Shown here one piece after another: positions 1-11,604 of a stretch of DNA of 64,000 nucleotides. Location of the stretch: NCBI GenBank assembly GCA_007258455.2, contig VDFB02000003.1:38849084-38913083 (forward strand), given 5' to 3'. The first letter of the stretch is position 1. Each line of letters opens with the position of its first letter. The translations under genes were made by a program, and so were the position numbers. A model generated the notes under the pieces. The model was not told the DNA's origin, ran no database searches, and was given only the letters and a program-made list of their open reading frames with translations. This DNA is from Sequoia sempervirens. Lineage: Eukaryota; Streptophyta; Pinopsida; Cupressales; Cupressaceae.

Positions 1-699
1 ATTTTTGAGCACTATGTATCTGTATGCTCAATTTTCCCAATTTTTTCCCCAAGAACCTATAATTTAAGTTTGAAGTAAGTTCTTTCTATATTCTTTGTGA
101 AAAATTGCAAAAAGGGTTATTTTTTATTGTTGTGGGGGCCTAATTTTTAGCCCTACAACACATTAAGGGTTTAGTAAACTATCAAATGCTATATATTTGT
201 TGATTTTTTCTCTTTATATTATTTAAATCGGTAGGAACCTCTTCTATTAAGAATCATATGTGATACAATTACTACAACTAGAAGCCAAAAATGACCACGT
301 TTATAATTTCTAAGGGATTATGGTCCGCCTTGGATGGTACTCCATTTGAGTTCACTTAGGAGTATGAGAGATTTTCATATAGAGACAACGTGGATGAAGC
401 CATAGGACTAATATCACATGTTTTAGGTAGTCTCTTGTTTCATATTGAGTCTTAAAAAACACCTAAGGAGATTTGGGACAAGTAAAATGAGATTTTTGGT
501 ACACTTAATGAGTTTTGGGAGCTTTAAATTGAGGCAAAATTGACTACATTAGCTCCAAATTTCTTCTCCTCCATTGAGGATTTCTTGTTGAATTCAAGTC
601 ATCGAGTTCACTACTATATGGTTTTGGAAAGGACAAGACTAACTTCAAGAATGCATATTCCTATTTTTTTTAGGTTTTGATGCCTATTCCAAGTCTTCT
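1..699 (+). pseudogene. Ty1/copia element A: leader and N-terminal gag remnant
   Basis: This is the 5' part of a decayed copia element. The leader (about 60-300) matches the minus-strand leader of copy B (4240-4450). Around 393-449 one frame reads DEAIGLISHVLGSLLFHIE, a phrase typical of the UBN2/DUF4219-type copia Gag, and later frames give EAKLTTLAPNFFSSIEDFL-like sequence around 530-580. Stops and frameshifts are frequent, so no protein can be made. The 5' LTR lies to the left of the window. The gag reading is interrupted at 699 by a solo LTR and resumes at about 1688. Family is secure from motifs; exact frames are not. Confidence 0.72.
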
Positions 700-1682
700 T
701 GTAGACACCTTAAAATTGACCATACCTTGAGCATAGTCGACTTTTACCTTATTCTATCCATTAATTAAACATATATTTCTTATTTATTTAATCATTTTAT
801 CCATCACCTTTATCCCACCTTGTCCTAGCCAATTAATTAATTAAATATTCATTATTTGTTTAATTAATTTATCCATTATCCTTATCCCAACACCTTCTAA
901 CTAAATTAATTAATTAAAATTCTTAGTTAATTAATTAATTTAGGCTAATTAATCCCCACCACCCTTTCCTCCAATATTTTATTCCACTTTATTCTTGAAT
1001 CCTTTCCCATTTAATTCTAGTCATTAGATTCGTTCACATGGATCACAATCTAAACTTGTCATCATGTGACTAGTGTCCCTCTCGCATGACCAACTAAGAC
1101 TTTGTATAGATTCATTGAATCTAGACACTTTCTAAAAGTCAAACTAACTTTTTATATCATCCATCCATTTCATACATCTCCAAATCTTAACCATCCACAT
1201 AAGGATGTCACCCTAATCCATTCCTAAACTTAGCCCTTATCCCACATGTCACATGACTACAACTTTTGATACAAGCCCTAATCCTCATTCAATCTGAGCC
1301 ATTTATTAATCAATCCATCTTGGCCCTTGACTTCTATCATGAAAATTTTATAAATGAGAGGTCTCTCACCCCATTTAGACATCTCTTCTTATGCTACTAT
1401 TATGTTGCCACATTTTCTATCTACTTCTTCCATAGCCTAGCTAATCTTTCATTATCATATCCTTATCTATCCATTTTATCTCTTATCATCTTAATCCTAC
1501 CATCATGCTACTTTTATAAGCAATGCCATTCCTCCATCAGCACATCAAAAGATAAAATAAAGTGGAGCTAGGGTGCACTCTACCTCAAGCTCTATTTGAG
1601 GAGAAAGAAGGGTTCTAGGTGAAGGTATTGTGTGTATTGCATTATATTATATTTTATTTACCTTTAATATTTTTTATCTTCA
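700..1682 (+). mobile_element. Solo LTR (983 bp) inserted in copia element A
   Basis: The segment begins TGTAGACACC and ends CTTCA, flanked by CTTCT (695-699) and CTTAT (1683-1687), a 5-bp target duplication with one mismatch. Copy B (minus strand) supplies the paralogous unoccupied site: its gag runs through this point with the duplication present once, followed by the same CTTCT-A-ATTTTATTC context. A TATAAG box is at 1515-1520. The same first ten bases start the LTR of element E5 at 54289, so the two LTR families may be related. No internal region remains, as expected after LTR-LTR recombination. The 101-codon frame at 1266-1571 lies inside this LTR and is not considered a gene. Confidence 0.8.
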
Positions 1683-1687
1683 CTTAT

Positions 1688-2794
1688 CTTCTAAATTTTA
1701 TTCTAATATGGATGTTGTAGGTGATACTTTTATAGTTCCTACTTTTGAGGTAGATTTGATGATCGCTTGACATGGGAATAAGCTAAGTTGGTCTACTTAG
1801 ATGTTATTTTAATTAACAAGAATTGATCATTAGTGGCTCAATCATCCAAAGGGAAATGGAAGAATAAGTATGAGTCTAAGATAGATTCTACATCAAGTGG
1901 CGAGCATCACTCCAAGACAAAATAAATGTCAAATCAAAAAAATTAATCTACTTCCAAGTTTGTTGAGTCTTCCTCCAAGACAAAGAAGAAATCAACAGAG
2001 CCTTGTAGTTTTTTTGTAGAGTAGTTCATGACATAAATATATGTTGGAAGATACTAGAGGCTTTAGAAGAGGCCATGCAACACCATCAAATTTTATTTTT
2101 GAAGTCTCCTTCCATAGGTGCAGGTAAAGGGCAAGTCCTTTCTACATGGTATTTGCATTCTTTTGTAGCAAGTTGGATACCTGACTTAGGTTCTTATCAT
2201 TATATGAAACATTCCTAAGACATTGTCACACCACTTTCAAATTGTAGTACTTCACATATATTATATTGGGGGATTCTTCACATATCCTAGTTTTAGGATT
2301 GTATTGTTTAGCTAGAGGATGGTTGTTCTCAAGATACAATTTTGGTTCCTAATATTTTACCCAACCACCTTTGGGTGTATCGGATTTTTCACTCTAACAC
2401 TAGAAAAATAGTTGAGTTCTTTTCTCATGATGTGGTTATTCAAGAGCTTCATGATCTTGACATTATTATGAATAAGGGAGTAGATTATGGATCTTGTTTA
2501 TACAGGTTTGATGGTTTGAGAGTTCATCAGGATAATTTTTATAGCACATGCAAATTCTTAGAGAAAGCTTTGGTACAAATAGTTTGTTCATGTCGATTAC
2601 AAGTATCTACAATAGATGAACACATAAAGATTAGTGATAGGTCTATCTAAGGTTTCATGCATTGAGGGATTTTTTCAAGGATGTATTCTTGGTAAAAATC
2701 ACTAGGATTATTTTACCCAAGAGAAGGTAACACATGCCAAGGAACCTTTAGATTTGGTAAACAATAACCTCATGCTATTTTCAATTCCATTTTT
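1688..2794 (+). pseudogene. Copia element A: C-terminal gag, protease and GAG-pre-integrase remnant
   Basis: Gag resumes after the solo LTR. A degraded zinc-knuckle region (about 2008-2056) aligns with the intact CCHC of copy B. The protease start is decayed around 2160-2330. The open stretch 2342-2650 reads VPNILPNHLWVYRIFHSNTR and then VEFFSHDVVIQELHD, which fits the copia protease C-terminus leading into GAG-pre-integrase (a segment of the type NVLYVPGL...VEF...I.D). The following KEPLDL-like sequence near 2735 fits the start of the integrase core. Numerous stops and frame changes make this a pseudogene. It is cut by the SINE at 2795. Confidence 0.7.
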
Positions 2795-2986
2795 TTTTAG
2801 ACTGCAGGAATTGGTTGGGTATCTATCCCCCTATAAACTACAGTGCGCCTGGTAAACTTTTTTCATGTGACCGATGGTACTGGCATGACACGACCTTTGG
2901 TACCATGGGTTTGGGGGGAGACTAGACCTCGTGACCTCTTTCCTGCAACAAGATGCTTTAGCCAATTGAGCTAGGCCCCCTGCCCC
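2795..2986 (-). mobile_element. tRNA-derived SINE with 18-bp target duplication
   Basis: On the minus strand the element starts GGGGCAGGGGGCC and ends in an A-rich tail (T-run at 2791-2798 on the plus strand). It has a pol III A box, TAGCTCAATTGG (2962-2973), and a degraded B box, GGTCTAGTCTC (2918-2928). The head resembles a tRNA, with an anticodon-loop-like TTGCAGG that recalls tRNA-Cys. The flanks 2777-2794 and 2987-3004 are an 18-bp direct repeat with one mismatch, the usual mark of LINE-mediated SINE insertion. It interrupts the integrase core of copia element A. The 60-codon minus-strand ORF over it is incidental. Confidence 0.75.
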
Positions 2987-3004
2987 ATTTTCAACTCCAT
3001 TTTT

Positions 3005-3170
3005 AGGGGTCAATTATGTGCTCAATTTTATTGATGAATTATTCAAATATACATTAGTGTACTTTCTTAAGTACAAGACTAGGATCTTTAATAATTTAAG
3101 ACCTAAAAATAATTTGCGGAGTAGTCTACTCTTTCTATTGGGAGGACACACATAGATAATGTGGGGATAT
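3005..3170 (+). pseudogene. Copia element A: integrase core fragment
   Basis: After the SINE the frame reads GVNYVLNFIDEL then LVYFLKYKTRIFNNL, which matches the copia integrase core pattern (Y-x-x-x-FIDD-F-S-x-x-x-W-x-YFLK-x-K). The catalytic Asp region is recognisable as FIDE. It is short and ends where copy B begins in the opposite orientation; RT from the same orientation reappears at about 5240. Confidence 0.65.
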
Positions 3171-3189
3171 GTCAATCAATATTTTAGAC

Positions 3190-4450
3190 ACTTTTGTAGT
3201 AAGTGGTATTTAGCATTAATTTTTGAAGTACTACAATATAAAAGTGATGTGATAATACTATGGGAATGTGTCATATGATGAGAGGCTCCCAAGTTAAGTA
3301 TCTAGATTGTTCCAAAAGAATGTAAATCTCATGTAGAAAGGGCTTACCTTTTACCTATACGTATGGAGTGAGAATTGGAGGATGAAATTTGATGTTGTTG
3401 TATGGCCTCTTCTAAATCATTTAGTCTCTTCCAACATCTAGTTATGTCATGACCCACTTTACCACAAAAAATACAAGGATATTCTAATTTATTCTTTATT
3501 TTATACGAAGATTCATTAGACTTGGAAGAATTATCACTCTTGGAAGTGGATTGGTTTTTCTAGTTTGAATTCTATTTCGGCTTGGAAGGATGCTCACCAC
3601 TTGATGTAAAATTTATCTTAGATTTCTCTTTCTTATTCTCTTTTTATTTAGATGATTGGTCCACTAATTTTTTGTTCTTAAAACTTAAAATAGCATCTAA
3701 CTAGACTAGCTAGCTTGTTCATATTGTAACTGATCATAAAAACCTCAAAATTAAGAAGGGTGAAAGTATCACCTAGTGTATCCATAGTAGAATAAAATAT
3801 AGAAGAGAAGACCTAGAATGGGCCTTTGAGCTTAGATAAAATGAGGAAACTACATTTTTTGTTAGTATTTTCCTTTCCACAACCCTACAATAGTGATCTT
3901 AGTGACTTGAATTTGACAAGAAAATCATCAATGGAGGAAAAGGAATTGCAGCTAATGTAGTCAATTTTGACTCAATCTAAAATTTCCAAATTTTATTAAC
4001 TATGCCACAAAGCTCATTGTATTTGTTCCAAATCTACTTAGGTGTTCTACAATACTTAATGTGAAACAAGAGATATCTTATACATGCAATGCCATAAATC
4101 CTATAGCCTCATCCATTTTGTTCCTATATGCAAATATCTCACATTCTTAGATGAAATCAAGTGGAGTAACATCCAAGGTGTACCATAATCCCTTAGACTT
4201 GAGAAATCTAGTCATTCATGGCTTCTCATTGTAGTAATTGTGTGGTGTAAGATGCTCAATATAAAATATTTTCTCCATTATGAATATCAATATAAAGAGA
4301 ACACAATTGGAAAATATGTATCAATCGATAGTTTACTAAACCTTCAATGTCTTGTAAGGATAAAATTAACCCCCCATAGTAAGAAAAATAAATCCTTTTT
4401 GCAAATTTTCACAAGAATATAGTTAAGTACAATGAGCTTACTAAAAATTG
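3190..4450 (-). pseudogene. Copia remnant B: leader, gag, zinc knuckle and protease start
   Basis: Reading the minus strand from 4450 downward gives a leader similar to 60-300, then gag with phrases matching element A, then a full CCHC zinc knuckle CIFCGKVGHDITRC, then a protease start reading LGASHHMTHS near 3265. It ends near 3190 without recognisable integrase or RT. It lies between the integrase and RT parts of A, so it was probably inserted into A and then truncated. A and B belong to the same or a closely related family and face each other. Stops and frameshifts occur throughout. Confidence 0.7.
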
Positions 4451-5235
4451 AAGTTAAATATATATAAGGAAAATCTAGGATAACTAAGGCTATGGATATG
4501 TAGTTCAAAAATAGATTTCCAATACCTATTTCTTTGTGAAAATCTAATATGACATGTCCAAGTTATGGATCCAAAAAGAAATCCCCCTTTATACCTTTAA
4601 AAAAGTACACATGTATTGTTTAGCTGGCCATGTGGTGGTGCCATTAGCTTTAGCTAAGTAGTGATTTTTCTATAGTGGAGTGGGCTTGTGGATGATCCAT
4701 TCAATAATGGAGGTTGTAAAAAACACCAACATAGTGGTGGTCTGGGGAGGTAGAAGTGTTTACACCACTTTTTGGTGATGTTACAATTAGCCCCTAGTAG
4801 TTGGTAGATACTAGGGGATTAAAGCCCCATGGAACCACAAATTGCACATTTTTTTAACCCTACACTTGTTGATGACATCAACCTTGTGCTAATAGTCATA
4901 TTCTACCCCAATTTTTTTGATTTAAAAAAAAAAAAAAAACTACTAGATAGTGTAATAGAATGTGTTGTAGAGTATGGTAGGAATATATCCCATGCAATAA
5001 TAGTAAATGGTGACTATAGTCCATATGGGTCCATACAACTATATGGACTAGTATGTATTCAATTTTTCTAAACCCAATAAAATATCAAAATTTTGTAGGT
5101 TCCAAAGCCTATTGAGTTTAATATTAATTTATAGGTTTTTGGGGTTTTTAAGCATAATCGTGAGGTCTATTTTTGTTTAAGAGACACACTATAAAAGTGC
5201 ATGGAAAGAACCCTCAAAAAATGAGAAGAGGTTTA
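4451..5235. other. Probable 5' LTR or leader of copy B; two short inverted repeats
   Basis: No coding sequence is recognised. On the minus strand GGTATAAAGGGGG (around 4590) could be a TATA box of B's LTR. There are two perfect inverted repeats: CCCCTAGTA/TACTAGGGG at 4791-4799 and 4809-4817, and TAGTCCATAT/ATATGGACTA at 5017-5026 and 5041-5050. A run of A is at 4923-4939. LTR boundaries could not be fixed because no second copy is present. Confidence 0.3.
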
Positions 5236-5239
5236 TTGA

Positions 5240-5690
5240 TTTAAAGCTTTAATACTGTGTTGGAGAGTGTACAACAAGAATTGATGGAACAATTTGATAT
5301 GCCATATCTTAGAATTCATTACTTTCTTGGTTTATAGGTCATTCGGTCTTTAGATGGGATTGCCATTTTTTAGAAAAAATTCTTCAAATATTTGGCATGC
5401 TTGATTGCAAGCTTGTCCCCACTTTATTCAAGTCAGGTGTTGTGTTTTCTTCTAGTTGTAAAACTCCTAAATTTTATGCCACATTGTACAAGAAATTGGT
5501 TGGTAGTCATTTGTACATAACATATTCTTGTCTTGATACTTCTTTTGCAATTGAAATTGTCACCCATTTCTCTTAGGATCCATATAAGATTCTTTGAAAG
5601 GCTACCAAAAATATTTTGAGATATATTCAAAGCACCATACATCTTGGTATTTAATATATAGTAGGAGACTCTTGTATTGTTAGCATAAAT
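5240..5690 (+). pseudogene. Copia RT, C-terminal part (element A)
   Basis: From about 5275 the frame reads QQELMEQFDMPYLRIHYFLG, matching the copia RT segment just after the YVDD box (F-x-M-x-D-L-G-x-x-x-YFLG). It is followed by KLVGSHLYITYSCLDTSFAI and a RYIQSTIHLGI-like stretch at about 5608-5650, the usual end of RT. The YVDD region itself was not found, so the 5' part of RT is lost. Orientation is the same as the gag and integrase of A, which supports a single element split by B. Confidence 0.7.
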
Positions 5691-6110
5691 GGCTCTGCTT
5701 GGGTTTGTGATATTTTTTCCTTTTCCTTGGTTCTAGCTCCATTGCATGTTCTTAGAAGAAGTAATCTTATATTGTATTATAACATATAGAGATAGAGTAT
5801 TGAGGTATAGTTTAGGCTAGCTAGAATGCTCTTTGTATTTGATAGTTGATGATTGAGTTTGAATTTCCTATTCATATTTCCACCACTATTTGGTGTGATA
5901 CTTAAAATACCATCCCTATTTAACACAAACCATTGGAAAATCAATAGACTAAGCATATTGAGATCCACATGAACTTCATTTGGTATGCCATCTAGGATGA
6001 TCTTCTCAAATTTGATTATTTTCCTATAGAGAAGTAGGTTGTAAACAAATTCACTAAGCCTTTGGTATCACCTCATTATCTTCAATTTTGATTGATACTT
6101 GCAGTGAAGT
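5691..6110 (+). pseudogene. Copia RNase H, C-terminal part (element A)
   Basis: A frame around 5845-6075 contains IEFEFPIHISTTIWCDT, then TKHIEIHMNFIW, then NKFTKPLVSPH. These are the well-known blocks of copia RNase H (WCDN, TKHIEIdyHFIRE, vADiFTKpL). Stop codons interrupt it. It marks the 3' coding end of element A. No 3' LTR of A was recognised between here and element C. Confidence 0.7.
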
Positions 6111-6524
6111 GATTTTTCCTTGGGGGCCTTCTTTGGTCCTCCTTCCTTCACAGTGGTACAAGTCATTTTGCTAGATTTTGTTGTAGGTAAATTTTATTTC
6201 CAAATGAAGTGATTTTTCCCTTTTGGACCTTCGAGCTCATAACTTTCACTAGTTTATCCAATTTTTGTGATTCCAATGACAATTGAAAGGTATTCAAGAG
6301 CTCTATCATTTGATTCATGCACATTTAATAGATTCAACTCCAAGAATTATTTATTTAGTTTTTTCATATTTGGAATCTTCACTAATTACTTAGACATATT
6401 GTCTCATGGAGATGTTCTGTTTATGGGGGGGCTTCATTTTCAATTGTACTTCAGATTTTGGAGGTATCACATTAGTTTGTTTAGGATATTTGTCTATTTT
6501 TCACTCTTAGTAATTGTTGACCTA

Positions 6525-7300
6525 ATGGTTGAATCATGGTTTGAGGTTCTAACTCCTCATAACTATCATACATGGAAGGTGAAAATGCAAAGATTGCTTT
6601 TTTTTAAGGGTTTGTGGCCTACCTTGGGTGACCATAAACCTAATTTTACCATATAATATGAAATTTTTTCTCAAAGGAACAAATGTGATGAGGCTATGGG
6701 CTTTATTGCTATGCATATTTTTGGTAGTTTTTTTTCCATATTAAGGAATGTACTACTTCTAGGTAGGTATGCGATAAGTACAATGACTTTTTGGTTTAGT
6801 TAGTGAGGTTTGAGCTATGCAATTGGAGGAAAAATTGACATCACTTTCCATAGACTTGTTTCCTACCATTGAAAACTATTTGGCAAAATTTAAATCATTA
6901 AGGTCTCAATTGGCTAGTTGTAGTAAAGATAAAAGTAATAAGGAATGCATATTCTTGATTTTGTCTAAATTGTAAGGTTCATTTGAATACTTCTCTACTT
7001 CCTTTTATTCTACAATGAATGGATCAGGTAATTCATTTGTCATGCCTTCTTTTGAGACATTTTGTGATAGACCTTGACTAGGGAACAAGCTAAACTTAGT
7101 CAACATGATATACACTCTAAGTATTAGGCATTAATTGCATCATCACCTAAAGGTAAAGGAAAGAAGAAGTCAAAACTTAAGACAAAATCTAGTGATACAC
7201 CCACCTCTCCTAAAGAGGATAAAAATATCTAGGAGAAACCCAAGTGTGGTTATTGTAATGAGTCTGGGCATGGTGAACATAATTGCTATTAGAAAGAGTT
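6525..7300 (+). pseudogene. gag: Copia-like element C: gag with CCHC zinc knuckle
   Basis: The ATG at 6525 begins MVESWFEVLTPHNYHTWKVK, a classic copia gag N-terminus. Later frames read NKCDEAMGFIAMHIFGS and FPTIENYLAKFKSLRSQL. The zinc knuckle CGYCNESGHGEHNC is intact at 7245-7286 (C-x2-C-x4-H-x4-C). Stops and frameshifts interrupt the rest. The leader upstream (6110-6524) has no recognised PBS or 5' LTR, so the element is 5'-truncated or rearranged. Confidence 0.72.
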
Positions 7301-8040
7301 AGATGAAATGAGGCAACTTCTAAAAGAACATAATATTTCTTTGCCTTCTAAATCTACAAGTTTACCCTCTTCTTCTTCACAACCCTCTTCATCCACACAT
7401 TCAAGATCATTATGTAACGATAATTTGGAAATGATAAGGTAAAAGATCATAAGATGGAAGGAAAAACACTTGTTGTAACTAAAGTTGAAGAGTGTGTTGG
7501 ATGGATTCTTAATTCTAGAGCTTTCAATCACATGACATGTTCACTAGATTAGTTTTTGACATTCGAGCATTCCCCTAAAACTAAGATATTGATAACTAAC
7601 AATGAGTACATGGTTGTTTGTTGTAAAGGGGATGTTGATATGGGTATGAGAACCTTTATTAATGTATTATATATTCTTGAGCTTGCCAATAATATTCTTT
7701 TTGTATTTCAGATTTCACAAAGTGGTATAGGGAAGTCTATTAAGTTCACTCTAGATTTAGTATTCATTTGAGATTTATGTACTAGGTAGCTTGTTGTAGT
7801 GGGAAAGGTGGATCATATTGTCAATGTTTATGTCTTTTCACATTTTTCTTCTACTCTTGATGAGGATTATTTTGCTCCTCATACATTGAGTGTGGGTAGT
7901 TGTTCTGACAGTCATATCAGTCACTTGAACCTTTGTATTAAGGTTCCTCCCACTTCTTCATACTTGGGTGTTGAATTGGTTTCCAGAACTTTAGATGAAC
8001 AAGACATTTTAGTTTCCAAATTTTCTTTTTAGGATGGTTT
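7301..8040 (+). pseudogene. Element C: protease start and GAG-pre-integrase
   Basis: VGWILNSRAFNHMTCS (about 7498-7545) matches the copia protease active-site block with the catalytic Asp changed to Asn (WILNS for WILDS). It continues through 7556-7771 as FVNVLY/ILELANNILFVFQIS-like sequence. At about 7795-7860 VVVGKVDHIVNVYVFSHFS matches the GAG-pre-integrase opening, and SHISHLNL near 7915 stands where GHLN is expected. No integrase, RT or RNase H follows, so this is probably a non-autonomous, internally deleted element. Confidence 0.62.
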
Positions 8041-8694
8041 TATGATAGGTATATTAGATTTGGTTTGTCATTCTTCTTTTGCAGACTTGGAGGGCATTTT
8101 TGAGGGGGTCTCTATCCTCTTTGATTAGAAATCTTCTTTGGAGGTTAATCTTGAGTTTCCAAATTCTTTGTCTTCTTCCTTGATTGGGGTTGCTCCTTAT
8201 TTTGTTGAGACATCTTTAGAGATATTTAATGTATCTTCAAAGATATTATTCTTGAGGATTCTTCCCTCTTGCTTCTTCATAGAGATGAGATTTCTTTAGC
8301 ATTGATCATTGGATCTCTTTCTTTCCAAGGGGAGACATTGTTTGTTGGTATTGGATTCTCTTTTATCTTTAGACATTCTTCAGTGGTTGTGGAGCCACTT
8401 CATTTTGGGGGATATGTGGTCTCATTATTTACCTCTTATGGGGGGAATGTGTAATGTATATATGTGATGAATGTTGTACTTGGGGGTATCATGAAGTCCA
8501 TCTTTCATCACTTGATTATATCTTTTCTCATTTTTGGAGGGGTTTTGTCCCATGTGGTTTTTCTCCTTTTCTTTATTTATTAGAGATTTCATTTGTATTT
8601 GTACATGGGTACCAAAAATTACCTCGTAGCTGGGATCCATCTTTGCATCATTTTTATAATAATTGCTTCTCCCTAGGTTGTACTTAAGGGGGGG
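8041..8694 (+). other. Element C: non-coding 3' internal region and polypurine tract
   Basis: No domain is recognised. The end of the region, from TTTGTACATGGGT (about 8598) to TACTTAAGGGGGGG (8681-8694), resembles the end of the E3 internal region (31935-32022), so C and E3 appear to share a 3' module. The purine run 8686-8694 sits directly before the LTR and is the likely polypurine tract. Confidence 0.5.
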
Positions 8695-9078
8695 TGTTGG
8701 TGTAAATAGGTACTTTTCCTAACTAGTTATTAGTGGGGTCCTATTTACATGTTACACCCACTTAGATCCTAGCCATATTTAAGTTGTTTAAATAATATTT
8801 TATCTTTTTAGATTTTATTAAATATTAGAGTCCTAGGTCATTTAATGATGGCTCATGTCATTTAATAATGACACCAACCATTTAATATTTTGACATTTGC
8901 TACTTCATCACACCTTGCCTATATAAGCAAGGTCATTGTACACTTTTGTAAGATACCTCATCATCATATTTGGTAGATCTTAATATCAAGCAAGCTCATT
9001 TCTTGCATACACTCTTTTTTAAGGTTTTCATTGTTTTTGTAGGTGATCCTGGGATATAGCTAATTTTCAGCTCCGACA
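8695..9078 (+). repeat. 3' LTR of element C (about 384 bp)
   Basis: It starts TGTTGGTGTAAATAGG immediately after the polypurine tract and ends at CTCCGACA. A TATA box TATATAA lies at 8920-8926 in a position normal for an LTR promoter. The left boundary is strong because it follows the PPT; the right boundary is a best guess, since no 5' LTR is available for comparison. Confidence 0.6.
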
Positions 9079-10480
9079 TAATTAGGGTAAGGAATTAGTG
9101 GAATAATAACATATTTGCAAGGGTAAGGTTTTGGAGCCAAGTGAGAGTAAATCCATGCTAATTCTATGTTAAGTTAATCTAGTTAATGTTAATTTATAAA
9201 AATATAATAGTGATTGTAACTGTGATGTAATATATATTAAAATATCAAATTGTGCATTATAAATAATACTATTTTATAATTATGTTTCAAATTTAATAAT
9301 TATTAAGATGAGGTTTATAAGTGATTTATAAAATTATTAATATAACTATTGTAAATATAATCTAATCTATAAGAAATATTATAAAATAAAATAAAAAATA
9401 TTAATATTATTAAATTATATTACAAGGGATAACTCACAAGGATAAGAAGAAATATACAAATTTGATACATATAAAAAAATTATAATTAAATAATTTTTTA
9501 AATTATTAAATTTAAACTATATTTAAAATTAACACAATATAGAAAATCACACTTACAAGCCATAGAGATCATACCCTTTTAAGTAAATATTTAAATTAAA
9601 AATAAACTAATAGCAATCTTAATAATTTATATAAGTAGAATCAATATAATGAATACATTACACTATAAACAATTATAATATTTAGACAAAATATACAATG
9701 TTCATATCATTATATTTATATTTATTATAATTAAAATTATAATTGTATAGATATTATAATTATAAATATATATTAAAAATTGATAATAATTAGATTAATT
9801 AGTATAAATAGTTAAAATAATATGAAACCATTTAACTATAAATGTTATAATATTTATGATTATGATATATAAAAATTGAGAGTTAATAATAATAATATTT
9901 TTATACAATTGTTATAGGAAAATAATGTCAAATAAAAGTCAATCTATTATAATCATCAATATAAAGGTTATAAATATGATAAATATGTTAAAATTATTAT
10001 AATATAGATATTATAAAATTGAGAACTATAATGATTTTAGAAGAATCATAAAAATATTTTCTTATAATATAATTATAAAATTATTGTGAAACTATAAAAT
10101 ATATATTGTGATAAGACTAAATAAATTGTTTAGAAATATCAATCCATTTGAAAATGTTTAGTAATTATAGAAATTAAATTGTTTATTTTTATTATAAGTA
10201 GTACTATACTATTTTAAATATCTTTATGAATGTCAATTAATTTTAATAAATTAAAAAAGTTTCAAATATGTCTCCTAAGCTTCTATTTAGGATGACACCA
10301 AAAATATATATTTTTTTGGCTCCTCTATCTAGTAATGGATTCCATCAAAATTAGGAGCATGAGAAGGAAATTAGGATCAATGGAAATCCTTTGTCAAGAT
10401 TAATGGAAAGATTATTAAACGACCAAATATTGGTTTTTAGTGTACAAGAATTTTTTTTGAAGGTTGGTTGGTGTAAATGA
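9079..10480. other. Very A+T-rich stretch with no recognised feature
   Basis: From about 9180 to 10280 the sequence is almost only A and T, with many stops in all frames. No domain, terminal repeat or RNA gene was recognised. Confidence 0.5.
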
Positions 10481-11604
10481 GAAGAGATTGGATTACACAA
10501 CAATAAGAGAGTTTAAATGTTGTGGTCAAGATTTCTAGGGTCACTACATAAACCTCCTCTATTGACCTTGGTGATGGTGACAACCATTCTAAGAACATAC
10601 CTAAGGTTTGCAAAAAATTGCCACACAAAAGTAAAGTTGTATTACACAACAAAATCATTCCCTTCACTATCTATAATTTTGGCCAAGACACCTTAGAAAT
10701 GAACTAGGCCCCTCACAACTTGGATAAATATGCAATGGAGGAAGTAGTAAATCTCTATAAAGAAACTTTGATAAGTTAGTTTAATTAATTTTACCCAAGC
10801 TTGGAAACTTTGCATGAATAAATTTTAGAAACCTATAAGAATATTTTGGAATAGGATGTTCACATTAAGCCCTAAGAAAAATATTTTAAATGTTCCTCTC
10901 TAAAGGATATGATTGTTGCTTTAGAAGGGTCCTTAGGCATGGGATAAATCTTACCTCTATTTGAAACAATGGTACCTAAAACTCAACCCTCTTATTGAGT
11001 CATTTTCTATTATTCCAATTTGGCCAAGAATCCCCAATCTACTGCTACATTTCTTGTGATTTTCTAGCCTCTCTTCTATAGGAAACACCTTAGGAAAATT
11101 AATTTTAGGACCATATTTGAATAAATTTCAATCTTCTTTCACATTTGTGTCTATTTTGGTTGGATTAGATTAATCTAACCATTACTATTTAAAATCACAA
11201 TTAGGGTTAGCAACAACATTTGGAACCAATTGATATAATATGAGTGGTTAACATTTAGATGTAGATAGTTTTATCCTACAAGACATATGGATGAGGATTT
11301 CTCAAAATTTTCATCTTTAGGCAATAAGATGAAACAAGCAACCTCGTGGAAAAGAGTGGCCCCAAGCCACTATCATATTTATCCACTTGATAGGGAGGAC
11401 ATTATGGATGATGTCCCTTCACAATCCTCTTTAATTATCACTACTTTAGATCCTCTTCTAACTCAATTCAAACTCCTTCATTTTATGATAATTAAATCCT
11501 ATCCTCTTTTTTCAATGGGGGAAGATAATTTGACCTCCACTAATAGTAACTATGCCACCATTTTTCCTAGAGAACAAGATGCTATCTTCTTCCTACGAGC
11601 CTAG
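10481..11604 (+). pseudogene. Decayed unidentified long reading frame
   Basis: A single frame (the one containing 10681 and 11287) runs for over 300 codons with protein-like composition, for example HNLDKYAMEEVVNLYKETL, CSSLKDMIVALEGSLGMG and, in the open part 11287-11604, MDEDFSKFSSLGNKMKQATS. Most interruptions are single TAG or TAA codons at places where Gln would be natural. I do not recognise the family. It may be an accessory ORF of an old retroelement or a host pseudogene. The lack of frameshifts over such a length argues that it was once coding. Confidence 0.4.

Noticed and set aside
1266..1571. 101-aa hydrophobic ORF as a gene
   Set aside because: It lies wholly inside the solo LTR, and hydrophobic translations are usual for A+T-rich DNA.
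2831..3013. Functional tRNA gene (Cys-like) on the minus strand
   Set aside because: The D-arm and B box are degraded, an A-tail and an 18-bp target duplication are present, and the body continues well past the tRNA-like head. It is a SINE.
9180..10280. Insertion of organelle DNA
   Set aside because: No plastid or mitochondrial gene, rRNA or tRNA was recognised; only high A+T content.
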